Positions 18,626-29,677 of a stretch of 64,000 bases of DNA are shown piece by piece. Each line of letters opens with the position of its first letter. Position 1 is the stretch's first letter. The DNA is from CAVOJV01 sp963696325. GTDB lineage: Bacteria; Pseudomonadota; Gammaproteobacteria; Competibacterales; Competibacteraceae. The position numbers and the translations under genes were made by a program. The stretch is taken from positions 1 through 64,000 of the forward strand of contig CAVOJV010000058.1 of NCBI GenBank assembly GCA_963696325.1. Direction: 5' to 3'. The notes under the pieces are model-generated. The model saw only the letters and a program-made list of their open reading frames with translations. It was not told where the DNA came from and made no database searches.

Positions 18626-20607
18626 TCGAACTCGATGATGGGCTGGTCCACGGCCAGGCTGTCACCCGGCGCTGCCAGGATCTTGGCGATAACCCCGTCC
18701 TGCTCGGCGCGCATGACGTTCTCCATCTTCATGGCCTCGATGACCGCCAATTCCTCACCACCTTTAACCTCCTGGCCCGCCTGAACGGACACTTTGGATA
18801 GCAGCCCCGGCATGGGTGAGAGCAGATACTTGGAGAGATCCGGCGGGGCTTTTACCGGCATGAGTTTCTGGAACGCTGCTGCCCTGGGCGTCAGTACCCG
18901 GATATCAGCCTGCGAGCCCCAGTGGAACAGACGGTAGGTCAAACCGCGGCGCTCCACCTGGATGCAGACGGAATCGCCGTTGATCGTGCCCCGGAACAGC
19001 GGTTGGCCAAACTGCCAGTTACTGCGCACCTGGTACGTTTCGCCGCCAAAGACCACGTCATGACCACTCGGTACGGACTTCACGGTAACGGAATGATGTT
19101 CACCACCCATGATGACCACCCAGTCGTCTCCCACCTGCTGCTCGTGACCTGGCAGCTGGCCGGTGATCCGGGCGGCCCGATCCATATAGCTGCGGTTCAT
19201 GGAAGCGGCCACGCTGATGATCAGGGCCGGGTCGTCGTGGGGGATGTCGGCGGGATGGAAGCCGTTCGGGTATTCCTCGGCGATCGTATTGGTGCTGATC
19301 CGTCCGGTCACGAAGCGGGGATGCAACATCAGCGCGGCCAGGAAGCTGATGTTGTGGGACACGCCGCGGATGCAGAACTCGTTCAAGGCATCGCGCATGT
19401 GCGCGATAGCCCGGTCCCTGGTAGCCCCATAAGTGATCAGCTTGGCGATCATGGGGTCGTAGTACATGGACACTTCGCCGCCTTCGTAAACCCCGGTGTC
19501 CACCCGTACGGTCTCGGTTTCCGGTGGCGGGAGATAGCGTACCAGCCGGCCGATGGAAGGTAGGAAGTTGCGAAAGGGGTCCTCGGCGTAGACCCGCGCC
19601 TCGATGGCCCAGCCCTTTAGCTTGATATCGGCCTGGGTGAAGGGCAGTTTTTCACCGGCGGCGATCCGAATCATCAACTCCACCAGATCCAGCCCGGTGA
19701 CATACTCGGTAACCGGATGCTCTACCTGGAGCCGGGTATTCATTTCCAAGAAATAGAAATTGCGCTGGGTATCTACTACGAACTCGACGGTGCCAGCGGA
19801 CTGATACTGCACCGCCTTGGCGAGGGCTACCGCTTGTTCGCCCATGGCGCGGCGGGTTGCTTCATCGAGAAAGGGAGAGGGGGCCTCTTCGATGACTTTC
19901 TGATGGCGGCGTTGCAGAGAGCATTCACGCTCGCCCAGATACACCGTGTTGCCAAAGCTATCCGCCAACACCTGGATCTCGATGTGGCGAGGTTCCTGGA
20001 TATATTTCTCGATGAACACGCGATCGTCGCCAAAGCTGGAGCGGGCCTCGTTGGAGGCGCGTTCGAAACCATCGAAGCACTCAGCGTCGTTCCAGGCCAG
20101 GCGCATGCCCTTGCCGCCCCCGCCGGCACTGGCCTTGAGCATTACCGGATAGCCGATTCCACGGGCTATCTCGACGGCTTGGTTGGCATCCGCGATGATG
20201 TCCATGTGGCCGGGAATAGTAGTGACACCAGCCGCCTTGGCCAGTTTCTTGGAGGTGATTTTATCCCCCATGCTGTTGATGGCATGGACATTGGGGGCGA
20301 TGAAAACAATTTCTTCCCGCGCGAGTGCTTCAGCGAAGGTAGCGTTCTCGGACAGAAAGCCATAGCCGGGATGGACCGCCTCGGCGCCGGTGTCCTTGCA
20401 GGCCTGGATAATGCGATCCATGACCAGATAGCTCTGGGCCGTCGGTGGTGGGCCGATGAGCACGGCTTCGTCCGCCATCTCCACATGGAGCGCATCCTTG
20501 TCGGCCTCGGAATACACGGCCACTGTTTTGATGCCCATCTTGCGGGCGGACTTGATGACCCGGCAGGCGATCTCGCCGCGGTTGGCGATCAGGATTTTCT
20601 TGAACAT
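18622..20607 (-). CDS. pccA: Propionyl/acetyl-CoA carboxylase alpha subunit (biotin carboxylase-BCCP)
   Basis: A 661-residue biotin-dependent carboxylase subunit. The biotin carboxylase domain runs from FKKILIANRGEIACR through the ATP-grasp glycine loop KASAGGGGKGMR, EKYIQEPRHIEIQ and FLEMNTRLQVEHPVTE. A middle BT-like domain follows and the C-terminal biotinyl domain holds EAMKMEN with the biotinylated lysine at about K627. With the beta subunit next to it and the mutase upstream, propionyl-CoA is the likely substrate; the sequence alone does not exclude acetyl-CoA or methylcrotonyl-CoA. It lies 10 bases after pccB. Confidence 0.9.
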   Translation of the reverse strand: MFKKILIANRGEIACRVIKSARKMGIKTVAVYSEADKDALHVEMADEAVLIGPPPTAQSYLVMDRIIQACKDTGAEAVHPGYGFLSENATFAEALAREEIVFIAPNVHAINSMGDKITSKKLAKAAGVTTIPGHMDIIADANQAVEIARGIGYPVMLKASAGGGGKGMRLAWNDAECFDGFERASNEARSSFGDDRVFIEKYIQEPRHIEIQVLADSFGNTVYLGERECSLQRRHQKVIEEAPSPFLDEATRRAMGEQAVALAKAVQYQSAGTVEFVVDTQRNFYFLEMNTRLQVEHPVTEYVTGLDLVELMIRIAAGEKLPFTQADIKLKGWAIEARVYAEDPFRNFLPSIGRLVRYLPPPETETVRVDTGVYEGGEVSMYYDPMIAKLITYGATRDRAIAHMRDALNEFCIRGVSHNISFLAALMLHPRFVTGRISTNTIAEEYPNGFHPADIPHDDPALIISVAASMNRSYMDRAARITGQLPGHEQQVGDDWVVIMGGEHHSVTVKSVPSGHDVVFGGETYQVRSNWQFGQPLFRGTINGDSVCIQVERRGLTYRLFHWGSQADIRVLTPRAAAFQKLMPVKAPPDLSKYLLSPMPGLLSKVSVQAGQEVKGGEELAVIEAMKMENVMRAEQDGVIAKILAAPGDSLAVDQPIIEFE

Positions 20608-20617
20608 TATCGATCCC

Positions 20618-22150
20618 TCACAGCGGAATGTTGTCGTGCTTGCGCCACGGGTTTTCGAGCTTCTTGTCCCTCAGCATGGCGAGCGAGCGGCAGATGCGCC
20701 GACGGGTGTCGCGGGGCATGATGACATCGTCGATGAAGCCGCGGTGGCCGGCGATGAACGGATTGGCGAACTTGGCCCGGTATTCTTCAGTACGCTCAGC
20801 GATTTTCTGAGGGTTGCCGATATCCTGGCGGAAGATGATTTCCACCGCCCCCTTGGGGCCCATGACGGCGATCTCGGCGCTGGGCCAGGCAAAGTTCACA
20901 TCCCCGCGCAAGTGCTTGGAACTCATTACGTCATAAGCACCGCCATAAGCTTTGCGGGTGATCAGCGTGATCTTGGGCACCGTGGCCTCGGCGAAGGCGA
21001 AGAGCAGCTTGGCGCCATGCTTGATGATGCCGCCATGCTCCTGGGCAGTACCGGGCATGAAGCCGGGCACGTCCACAAAAGTGATGATGGGAATATTGAA
21101 GCAGTCGCAAAAGCGCACGAAGCGTGCCGCCTTGATGGACGATTTGATATCCAGGCAGCCGGCCAGCACCATTGGCTGGTTGGCGACGATGCCCACCGTC
21201 GAACCCGCCATGCGCGCAAACCCGGTAATGATGTTTTTGGCGTTTTCCGGCTGAATCTCGAAGAAATCGGTATCGTCCATCACTTTGAGGATCAGTTCCT
21301 TCATATCGTAAGGCTTATTGGGATTGTCTGGCACCAGCGTGTCCAGGGACAGCTCCTCGCGCTCGGCCGGATCAGGAGTGGGTCTGAACGGCGGGTTCTC
21401 CCGGTTGTTGGCGGGCAGGTAATTCATGAACCGGCGCAGCATGAGCAGCGCTTCCAGATCGTCCTCGAAGGCCCGATCGGCCACGCCGGACTTGGTGGAA
21501 TGGGTGATGGCACCGCCCAGTTCTTCGTGGGTTACCTCCTCATGGGTCACGGTCTTCACCACCTCGGGACCGGTAACGAACATATGGGAGCTGTCTTTGA
21601 CCATAAAAATAAAGTCGGTCATGGCCGGCGAGTAAACCGCGCCGCCGGCGCAGGGTCCCATGATCACCGAGATTTGGGGTATCACCCCCGAGCCCAACAC
21701 ATTACGTTGGAACACGTCCGCATAGCCGGCCAGGGAGGCAACACCTTCCTGAATGCGCGCGCCACCGGAGTCGTTAAGGCCGATTACCGGAGCGCCCACC
21801 TTGATGGCATGATCCATGATCTTGCAGATTTTTTCGGCGTGGGCCTGGGACAGAGAGCCGCCGAAAACGGTGAAGTCCTGACTGAAAATGAACACCAGGC
21901 GGCCGTTGATGGTGCCATAGCCAGTAACCACGCCATCGCCGGGCACGGTCTGCTCGCCCATGCCGAAGTCGGTGCAACGGTGCTCGACGAACATGTCCCA
22001 TTCCTCGAAGCTGTCCGGGTCCAGTAACAATTCTATGCGCTCGCGGGCGGTGAGCTTACCCTTGGTATGCTGGGAGTCGATACGGCGTTGCCCGCCGCCG
22101 AGCCGGGCGGCCGCTCGCTTTTCCGCCAACTGATGAATGATGTCGTACAT
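20618..22150 (-). CDS. pccB: Propionyl-CoA carboxylase beta subunit (carboxyltransferase)
   Basis: A 510-residue carboxyltransferase of the crotonase fold that moves the carboxyl group from biotin to propionyl-CoA to give (S)-methylmalonyl-CoA. The start at 22150 (MYDIIHQLAEKRAAA) follows AAGGAG by 10 bases; the frame extends further upstream without homology. The GGQRRIDSQHTKGKLTARER opening, the LNDSGGARIQEG acyl-CoA oxyanion region and the VDVPGFMPGTAQEHGG and KAYGGAYDVM blocks are typical. It sits between mcm and pccA in the same operon, 167 bases after mcm. Confidence 0.92.
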   Translation of the reverse strand: MYDIIHQLAEKRAAARLGGGQRRIDSQHTKGKLTARERIELLLDPDSFEEWDMFVEHRCTDFGMGEQTVPGDGVVTGYGTINGRLVFIFSQDFTVFGGSLSQAHAEKICKIMDHAIKVGAPVIGLNDSGGARIQEGVASLAGYADVFQRNVLGSGVIPQISVIMGPCAGGAVYSPAMTDFIFMVKDSSHMFVTGPEVVKTVTHEEVTHEELGGAITHSTKSGVADRAFEDDLEALLMLRRFMNYLPANNRENPPFRPTPDPAEREELSLDTLVPDNPNKPYDMKELILKVMDDTDFFEIQPENAKNIITGFARMAGSTVGIVANQPMVLAGCLDIKSSIKAARFVRFCDCFNIPIITFVDVPGFMPGTAQEHGGIIKHGAKLLFAFAEATVPKITLITRKAYGGAYDVMSSKHLRGDVNFAWPSAEIAVMGPKGAVEIIFRQDIGNPQKIAERTEEYRAKFANPFIAGHRGFIDDVIMPRDTRRRICRSLAMLRDKKLENPWRKHDNIPL

Positions 22151-22317
22151 TGAATGCTTTCTCCTTGAAAAACTCAGCGAAGATAGGCGCCAACGGCAAA
22201 CCGCTGGCGCTTGACTGGCAACGCGCAGGCGCAAAGATACCGGGCAGTTAGATGACTGCTAAGGAAACATTGCTTGGCCTCTTCAGGCCCGTGCGGTCAG
22301 TCATGCACTACTTGGGT

Positions 22318-24471
<2,154 letters not shown>

Positions 24472-24611
24472 TGTTATAACCTCGCCTTATATAAGGATAC
24501 TTATCGGATAACAGTACTGAAACCTATGCTGCAACACAACAAAATCATAAATCTTTTTTGCAATTTTGGGCAGAGCCATGGATCCCTAACCGGACTTAAT
24601 TATTCACCTCC

Positions 24612-25203
24612 TCAATACACGCTCAGATCCTCTACCCAGACCAACTCGCAAGCCCCATTACCGGTATCGTCACGGGTCAACGAACTGCGCCAATGCGAAC
24701 CGTCGTCCCCACGGACTTCGACCAGATAGCCACTGACTTTAACGATATTGCCCGGGCGCACGCCCTGGAAGCGATGCTCGATGGCTGGGGTCGCTGGAAT
24801 CATGTGCATATTAGCACTATGGGTTTCGATCTCCTGACGGGGAATGGGAAACACCGCGGTACGCCAGGTATAAAATCGCCCGCCCTGACTCATATCGAGC
24901 TGTTCCAGTACCGCGGTGTCTGACATCCTGCCCCAGCCTAGGGTCAGATCCAGGGGGCGAAACGTCAGCACCCCGGTCAAAGCGATACTCCTTTTTCAAC
25001 AGCACTCGGGCTTCCACCTCAAAATGAGCCAGGGGTTTAAGGTGATAACCGTTTTTCTCAAGGTCCGGGACGGATTCGGCAAGCGTCTCCTGAAGCGGTT
25101 GCTGAGGCGCTACGATCCCCGGGGGATGATGAATGGGGCGGTCTCGCCAGGTAAAGTAGGCGCCGAGCAGGCAGATACCTAGCAGTATCCAGAATTTTCT
25201 CAT
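24612..25203 (-). CDS. Conserved hypothetical membrane-anchored protein (one apparent frameshift)
   Basis: The start at 25203 gives MRKFWILLGICLLGAYFTW, a signal anchor. The periplasmic part continues in that frame to KKEYRFDRG at about 24975, then jumps frame at a run of four C to LTFRPLDLTLGWGRMSD, and ends SVY at 24612. The joined product has about 196 residues, with motifs HMIPATPAI and VKVSGYLVEVRGDDG and a conserved RSSLTRDDTGNGACE. I do not know a function; the arrangement suggests a small exported beta-rich domain. It lies 4 bases after cysG and shares its direction, so it may be co-transcribed with cysG. Confidence 0.6.
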
Positions 25204-25207
25204 GAGT

Positions 25208-26623
25208 CTAAGTGACTGTGTCGCTGGGGCTTTGCTCACAGGACTGGAACCAGGCCAGGTCCTGGTGCAGTTGTACTACCTGCCCAACGATAAGCAGGCT
25301 GGGAGATTTTATCTCCAGCCCCTCCAGTTGCCGAGGCAGGTTGGCTAGGGTGCCCACCCGTACCCGCTGTTCCGGCTGGGTGCCCTGTTCCACGAGGGCG
25401 GCCGGCATAGTGGGGGCAAGGCCGTGTTCCACCAGCTTGGCGCAGATGGTCTCGATGCCTTCCGAGCCCATGTAAAACACCAGCGTCTGCGCGGGTTGGG
25501 CCAAACTCCGCCAGTTCAGGTCCAGATAGCCGTTGCGGTGGTGTCCGCTACTAAACACACAGCTCTGCGCATACTCCCGGTGGGTAAGAGGGATGCCGGC
25601 GTAAGCGGCGCAACCGGAGGCGGCGGTGATGCCGGGTACTACTTGGAAGGTAATGCCCTCCCGATGCAGCGCTTGCAACTCTTCGCCGCCGCGCCCGAAG
25701 ATGAAAGGATCGCCACCCTTGAGGCGCACCACCCGCTTACCCTGGTTGGCGAGTGTGATCAGTAGGCGGTTGATTTCAGCCTGGACCAGGGTAGGTTTGT
25801 TCTTGAGCTTGCCCACGTAGATGCGTTCGGCGTCCCGGCGGGTGAGTTCCAGAATGGCAGGAGCGACCAGACGGTCATAGACCACCACATCGGCTTGCTG
25901 CATGAGTCTGAGTGCGCGGAAAGTCAACAGATCGGGATCGCCTGGGCCGGCCCCCACCAGATAGACCTCGCCCGGGCTCGTTGCCGTGTCCGCTTTCCCC
26001 CGCCGCAGGGCGGCTTCAACTGCGGTCTGGGCCGCTGCTTCCCGGCCGGATAAAACCATCTCGGCGATGGGGCCTTGTAAAATCTTTTCCCAGAACGAGC
26101 GTCGCTGCGCGGCGGGTATGAGCTGCTGCACCTGCTCCCGAAAGCTGGCCGCCAGCGCCGCCAGGCGCCCGTAGGCGGCGGGAATGAGGGATTCCAGCCG
26201 GCCCCGCAGCAGCCTGGCCAGCACTGGCGAAGAGCCACCGGTGGAGACGGCGATAAGGACGGGGGAACGGTCGATGATGGCCGGCATGATGAAGCTGCAC
26301 AGTTCCGGTTGATCGACGGCGTTGACCGGCAGGGCGCGAGCCTGACAGAGTGCCGAAATACGCTCATTGACCTGCCTATCGTTGGTGGCGGCGATGACCA
26401 GCACGCAACCGTCCAGGTTGACCTCGTGGAAGCGCGCCTGACGGTGAATGATGCGGGCTTCGGCATACAGTTCCCGCAGCGCGGGGCAAAGATCAGGCGC
26501 TACCACCATGACCCGTGCGCCAGCCTTGAGCAGCAGGTCAACCTTGCGGGCCGCCACCCCGCCGCCACCCACCACCAGGCAGGGGCGGTCGCGGAGGTTC
26601 ATGAACATAGGCAGATAGTCCAT
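25208..26623 (-). CDS. cysG: Siroheme synthase (precorrin-2 dehydrogenase / uroporphyrinogen-III C-methyltransferase)
   Basis: A 471-residue trifunctional CysG that converts uroporphyrinogen III to siroheme for sulfite and nitrite reductases. The N-terminal NAD domain has CLVVGGGGVAARK and VIAATND. The middle dimerisation domain follows (SLIPAAYGRLAALAASFREQ to about residue 200). The SAM-dependent methyltransferase starts near residue 218 with VYLVGAGPGDPDLLT and contains VVRLKGGDPFIFGRGGEE and VVPGITAASGCAAYAG. All expected domains are present, unlike the second copy at 54088. It follows xseA with a 6-base gap. Confidence 0.93.
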   Translation of the reverse strand: MDYLPMFMNLRDRPCLVVGGGGVAARKVDLLLKAGARVMVVAPDLCPALRELYAEARIIHRQARFHEVNLDGCVLVIAATNDRQVNERISALCQARALPVNAVDQPELCSFIMPAIIDRSPVLIAVSTGGSSPVLARLLRGRLESLIPAAYGRLAALAASFREQVQQLIPAAQRRSFWEKILQGPIAEMVLSGREAAAQTAVEAALRRGKADTATSPGEVYLVGAGPGDPDLLTFRALRLMQQADVVVYDRLVAPAILELTRRDAERIYVGKLKNKPTLVQAEINRLLITLANQGKRVVRLKGGDPFIFGRGGEELQALHREGITFQVVPGITAASGCAAYAGIPLTHREYAQSCVFSSGHHRNGYLDLNWRSLAQPAQTLVFYMGSEGIETICAKLVEHGLAPTMPAALVEQGTQPEQRVRVGTLANLPRQLEGLEIKSPSLLIVGQVVQLHQDLAWFQSCEQSPSDTVT

Positions 26624-26629
26624 GGCGCC

Positions 26630-27988
26630 TCACTTGCCTTGAATTTGTGCTACCGCGCAAATCAAGCGCCCCTCACCCAGCAGCGCCTCTACCCGGTCAC
26701 CCTCCTGTACCTGCTGCGCCTGGCGAATCAGTTCTCCTTGCGGGTAACGACGGAGGATGGCATAACCGCGGCCCAGAGTTTGCAGAGGGCTGACTGTATG
26801 CAGAGCCCGGCTGGCGGCAGTGAGGCGTTGGTGGTCCACTAGCAGACGCTGGCGCAGGGCGGCTGCCAAGCGCTGGTAAAGGGACTGTTGCCGTTCCTGC
26901 AAGTGCAGGATACGCACACCGGGTGCCTGGCCATGCACGCGCATCGCCAGGCCGGTTACCTGCGCGGCGATGCGCTTCAAGCGCACTTCCAAGGCGTGGC
27001 GCAGGCGCTGTTCCAACTCGTCGAGGCGTTGCGTTTGATCCGGCAGGCGGCGGCCGGGGTTCAGACGCAGATGCCGTTGCTCCAGCCAGCTCAAGGTTTG
27101 CCGGGCAGCAGCCAGGCGCCGCCGCATGGCGTCCTGCAGCCCCGCTGCCAGCATGTCGAACTTGCGCAACCATTCTTGGCGGTCTGGACTCGCCAGTTCC
27201 GCCGCCGCCGAGGGAGTTGGCGCCCGCAAATCGGCGGCGAAATCGGCGATGGTGACATCGGTTTCATGTCCCACCCCGCTGACCAGGGGAATGGCACAGG
27301 CGTGAATGGCGCGGGCGACGACTTCCTCGTTGAAGGCCCACAGGTCTTCCAGGGAGCCGCCGCCGCGCACCAGCAGCAAGACGTCGCAATCACGGCGTGC
27401 CGAGGCTAGCGCGATCGCGCGGGCAATCTGTGCGCCGGCGCCCTCACCCTGTACCGGGACCGGGTAAACCAGGACCGGCAGGTCGGGGAAGCGGCGCCGC
27501 AACACGCTGAGTACGTCCCGGATGGCGGCGCCACTAGACGAGGTGATGACACCGACACGGCTTGGAAAGCGGGGCAGGGGGCGCTTGCGGCGCACCTCGA
27601 ACAGTCCTTCCCGTTCCAAGCGTAGCCTTAGTTCGTCATAAGCGCGGCGCAGGGCGCCGTCGCCGGCTTCTTCCAGATATTCCACGATGAGCTGGAAGTC
27701 ACCGCGGGATTCATACAGGCTGATGCGCGCCTGCACCAGCACGCGTTGGCCGTTGGCAGGGCTGGCTGGCGTCAGTTGCGCACGGTTACGAAACAGGGCG
27801 CAACGCACCTGGGCCCTGGTATCTTTGAGGGAAAAATACAGGTGACCGGAGGCCGGCCGGGAGAGATTGGAGATCTCGCCTTCCACCCAGACCAGTGGAA
27901 AGCTTCCCTCCAGCAGGTCGCGCACTGCCTTATTTAGGTTCGAAACGGTATAAACATGCCGCTCGCCGGCGGCAGGGGTCATCGTCAT
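26630..27988 (-). CDS. xseA: Exodeoxyribonuclease VII large subunit
   Basis: XseA degrades single-stranded DNA together with the small subunit XseB. The product is about 452 residues. The N-terminal OB domain shows YTVSNLNKAVRDLLEGSFP and VWVEGEISN, the catalytic domain shows VGVITSSSGAAIRD and LLVRGGGSLEDLWAFN, then VSGVGHETDVTIADFAADLRAPTPSAAAE, and a long coiled-coil C-terminus. The start is uncertain: 27988 and 27982 (two ATG codons) are more plausible than 28003, and no clear ribosome site decides. It is divergent from guaB, as in E. coli. Confidence 0.92.
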   Translation of the reverse strand: MTMTPAAGERHVYTVSNLNKAVRDLLEGSFPLVWVEGEISNLSRPASGHLYFSLKDTRAQVRCALFRNRAQLTPASPANGQRVLVQARISLYESRGDFQLIVEYLEEAGDGALRRAYDELRLRLEREGLFEVRRKRPLPRFPSRVGVITSSSGAAIRDVLSVLRRRFPDLPVLVYPVPVQGEGAGAQIARAIALASARRDCDVLLLVRGGGSLEDLWAFNEEVVARAIHACAIPLVSGVGHETDVTIADFAADLRAPTPSAAAELASPDRQEWLRKFDMLAAGLQDAMRRRLAAARQTLSWLEQRHLRLNPGRRLPDQTQRLDELEQRLRHALEVRLKRIAAQVTGLAMRVHGQAPGVRILHLQERQQSLYQRLAAALRQRLLVDHQRLTAASRALHTVSPLQTLGRGYAILRRYPQGELIRQAQQVQEGDRVEALLGEGRLICAVAQIQGK

Positions 27989-28052
27989 GGAGCGGGTGCA
28001 CATCCGGTGGTCAGAAACGGCATGGGGTTCGCATTAAAACTTGCTAATGAAG

Positions 28053-28081
28053 TTTACCATCCTGCTGTAAAATTTTATAAT
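28053..28081 (+). promoter_or_regulatory. Sigma70-type promoter of guaB
   Basis: TTTACC at 28053-28058 and a perfect TATAAT at 28076-28081 are separated by 17 bases, giving a leader of about 25 bases before the guaB ATG. The region is AT-rich within a GC-rich neighbourhood. The -35 box matches four of six consensus positions. Confidence 0.6.
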
Positions 28082-28113
28082 CCACAGATTTTACCGGTCT
28101 TGAGGCCACTCCT

Positions 28114-29577
28114 ATGCGCATTGTTCAAGAAGCCCTTACCTTTGATGACGTGTTATTGCTGCCTGCGTACTCGACGGTGCTGCCCAAGGATGTCTGTCTC
28201 AAGACCCAGTTGACCCGAGACATCACCCTCAATATCCCGCTGGTGTCGGCTGCCATGGACACGGTTACCGAGTCCAGTTTGGCCATTGCCCTGGCCCAGG
28301 AAGGTGGTATTGGGATTATTCACAAGAATCTCTCCCCCGAAAGACAGGCTTACCAGGTTCGCCGCGTTAAGAAGTTTGAGAGCGGGGTCATCAACGATCC
28401 TATCGTAACCTCGCCAAACACCAGTATCCGTGAAATATTGGAATTGACCCGCGCTCACCATATCTCTGGCGTGCCGGTCGTGGAAGGTGAGGACCTGGTG
28501 GGTATCGTAACCAGCCGCGACCTGCGCTTTGAGACCAAACTGGACTCGCCGGTAAGCCGCATCATGACGCCTAAAGATCGTCTGGTGACGGTGAGGGAGG
28601 GGGCGGACCGGCAAGAAGTGGTCGGCTTGCTGCACAAATACCGCATCGAGAAGGTGTTGGTTGTCAACGATCGGTTTCAACTTCGAGGCATGATCACGGT
28701 CAAGGATATCCAAAAATCCAGCGATTATCCGTTAGCCTGTAAGGATGATCTGGGCCGCCTGCGGGTGGGCGCCGCGGTGAGCACTGGCGCTGGCACCGAG
28801 GAACGCGTAGAGGCATTGGTCGGCGCCGGTGTGGATGTCATCGTGGTGGATACCGCCCATGGCCATTCCCAGGGGGTGCTGGAGCGGATACGCTGGCTCA
28901 AGCAGCATTACCCCCAAGTGCAAGTGATCGGCGGTAATATCGCTACTGCCGCTGCTGCCCGCGATCTGGTGGAGGCTGGCGCCGACGCCGTCAAAGTGGG
29001 CATCGGTCCGGGCTCCATCTGCACTACCCGCATTATCGCCGGCGTGGGCGTACCACAGATTAGCGCGGTGGCCAATATCGCCGAGATCTTGCGGGACTTC
29101 GATGTGCCGCTGATCGCCGATGGCGGCATCCGCTACTCCGGCGACATCGCCAAGGCCATCGCCGCCGGTGCTCATGCGATCATGATCGGCGGCCTGTTTG
29201 CCGGTACCGAGGAAGCTCCCGGCCAGGTCGAGCTCTACCAGGGCCGTACCTACAAATCCTACCGAGGCATGGGTTCCCTGGGCGCCATGACCCAGCAGCA
29301 CGGATCGAGTGACCGTTATTTTCAGGAAGGCAGCCAGACGGAGAAGCTGGTGCCAGAGGGTATCGAGGGCAGGGTGCCCTACAAGGGTAGCCTGTTGGCC
29401 ATCGTGCACCAGTTGCTGGGCGGTTTGCGTTCCAGCATGGGTTATGTGGGCTGCCAGGATATCGATGAAATGCGCACCAGGCCACAGTTCACCCGGGTAA
29501 CATCGGCCGGGATGCGGGAAAGCCACGTACACGATGTCAGCATCACCAAGGAATCGCCCAATTATCGGATTGATTAG
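28114..29577 (+). CDS. guaB: Inosine-5'-monophosphate dehydrogenase
   Basis: A 487-residue IMP dehydrogenase, converting IMP to XMP with NAD in guanine nucleotide synthesis. The barrel opens with ALTFDDVLLLPAYS. Two CBS domains occupy about residues 93-205. The catalytic cysteine is C303 in GPGSICTTR, and the flap region ends with YRGMGSLGAM. Length is typical. It is followed by guaA after 100 bases, the standard guaBA order, with the divergent xseA on the left. Confidence 0.96.
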   Translation: MRIVQEALTFDDVLLLPAYSTVLPKDVCLKTQLTRDITLNIPLVSAAMDTVTESSLAIALAQEGGIGIIHKNLSPERQAYQVRRVKKFESGVINDPIVTSPNTSIREILELTRAHHISGVPVVEGEDLVGIVTSRDLRFETKLDSPVSRIMTPKDRLVTVREGADRQEVVGLLHKYRIEKVLVVNDRFQLRGMITVKDIQKSSDYPLACKDDLGRLRVGAAVSTGAGTEERVEALVGAGVDVIVVDTAHGHSQGVLERIRWLKQHYPQVQVIGGNIATAAAARDLVEAGADAVKVGIGPGSICTTRIIAGVGVPQISAVANIAEILRDFDVPLIADGGIRYSGDIAKAIAAGAHAIMIGGLFAGTEEAPGQVELYQGRTYKSYRGMGSLGAMTQQHGSSDRYFQEGSQTEKLVPEGIEGRVPYKGSLLAIVHQLLGGLRSSMGYVGCQDIDEMRTRPQFTRVTSAGMRESHVHDVSITKESPNYRID

Positions 29578-29677
29578 GCTTGCTATGCACTGGCCCTTGA
29601 CTCCGTAGCGGGTTGGCAGCGTATCCAGGGGGTAGCTGTAGCGACAGCAAAACCCGGCAACCCTTAGAAAGGTATTT

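Noticed and set aside
19717..22027. Long plus-strand open frames (334 and 523 codons) opposite pccA and pccB
   Set aside because: They are antisense shadows of GC-rich coding DNA, with Gly/His/Asp-rich low-information products and no motifs, while the minus-strand genes show complete catalytic signatures.
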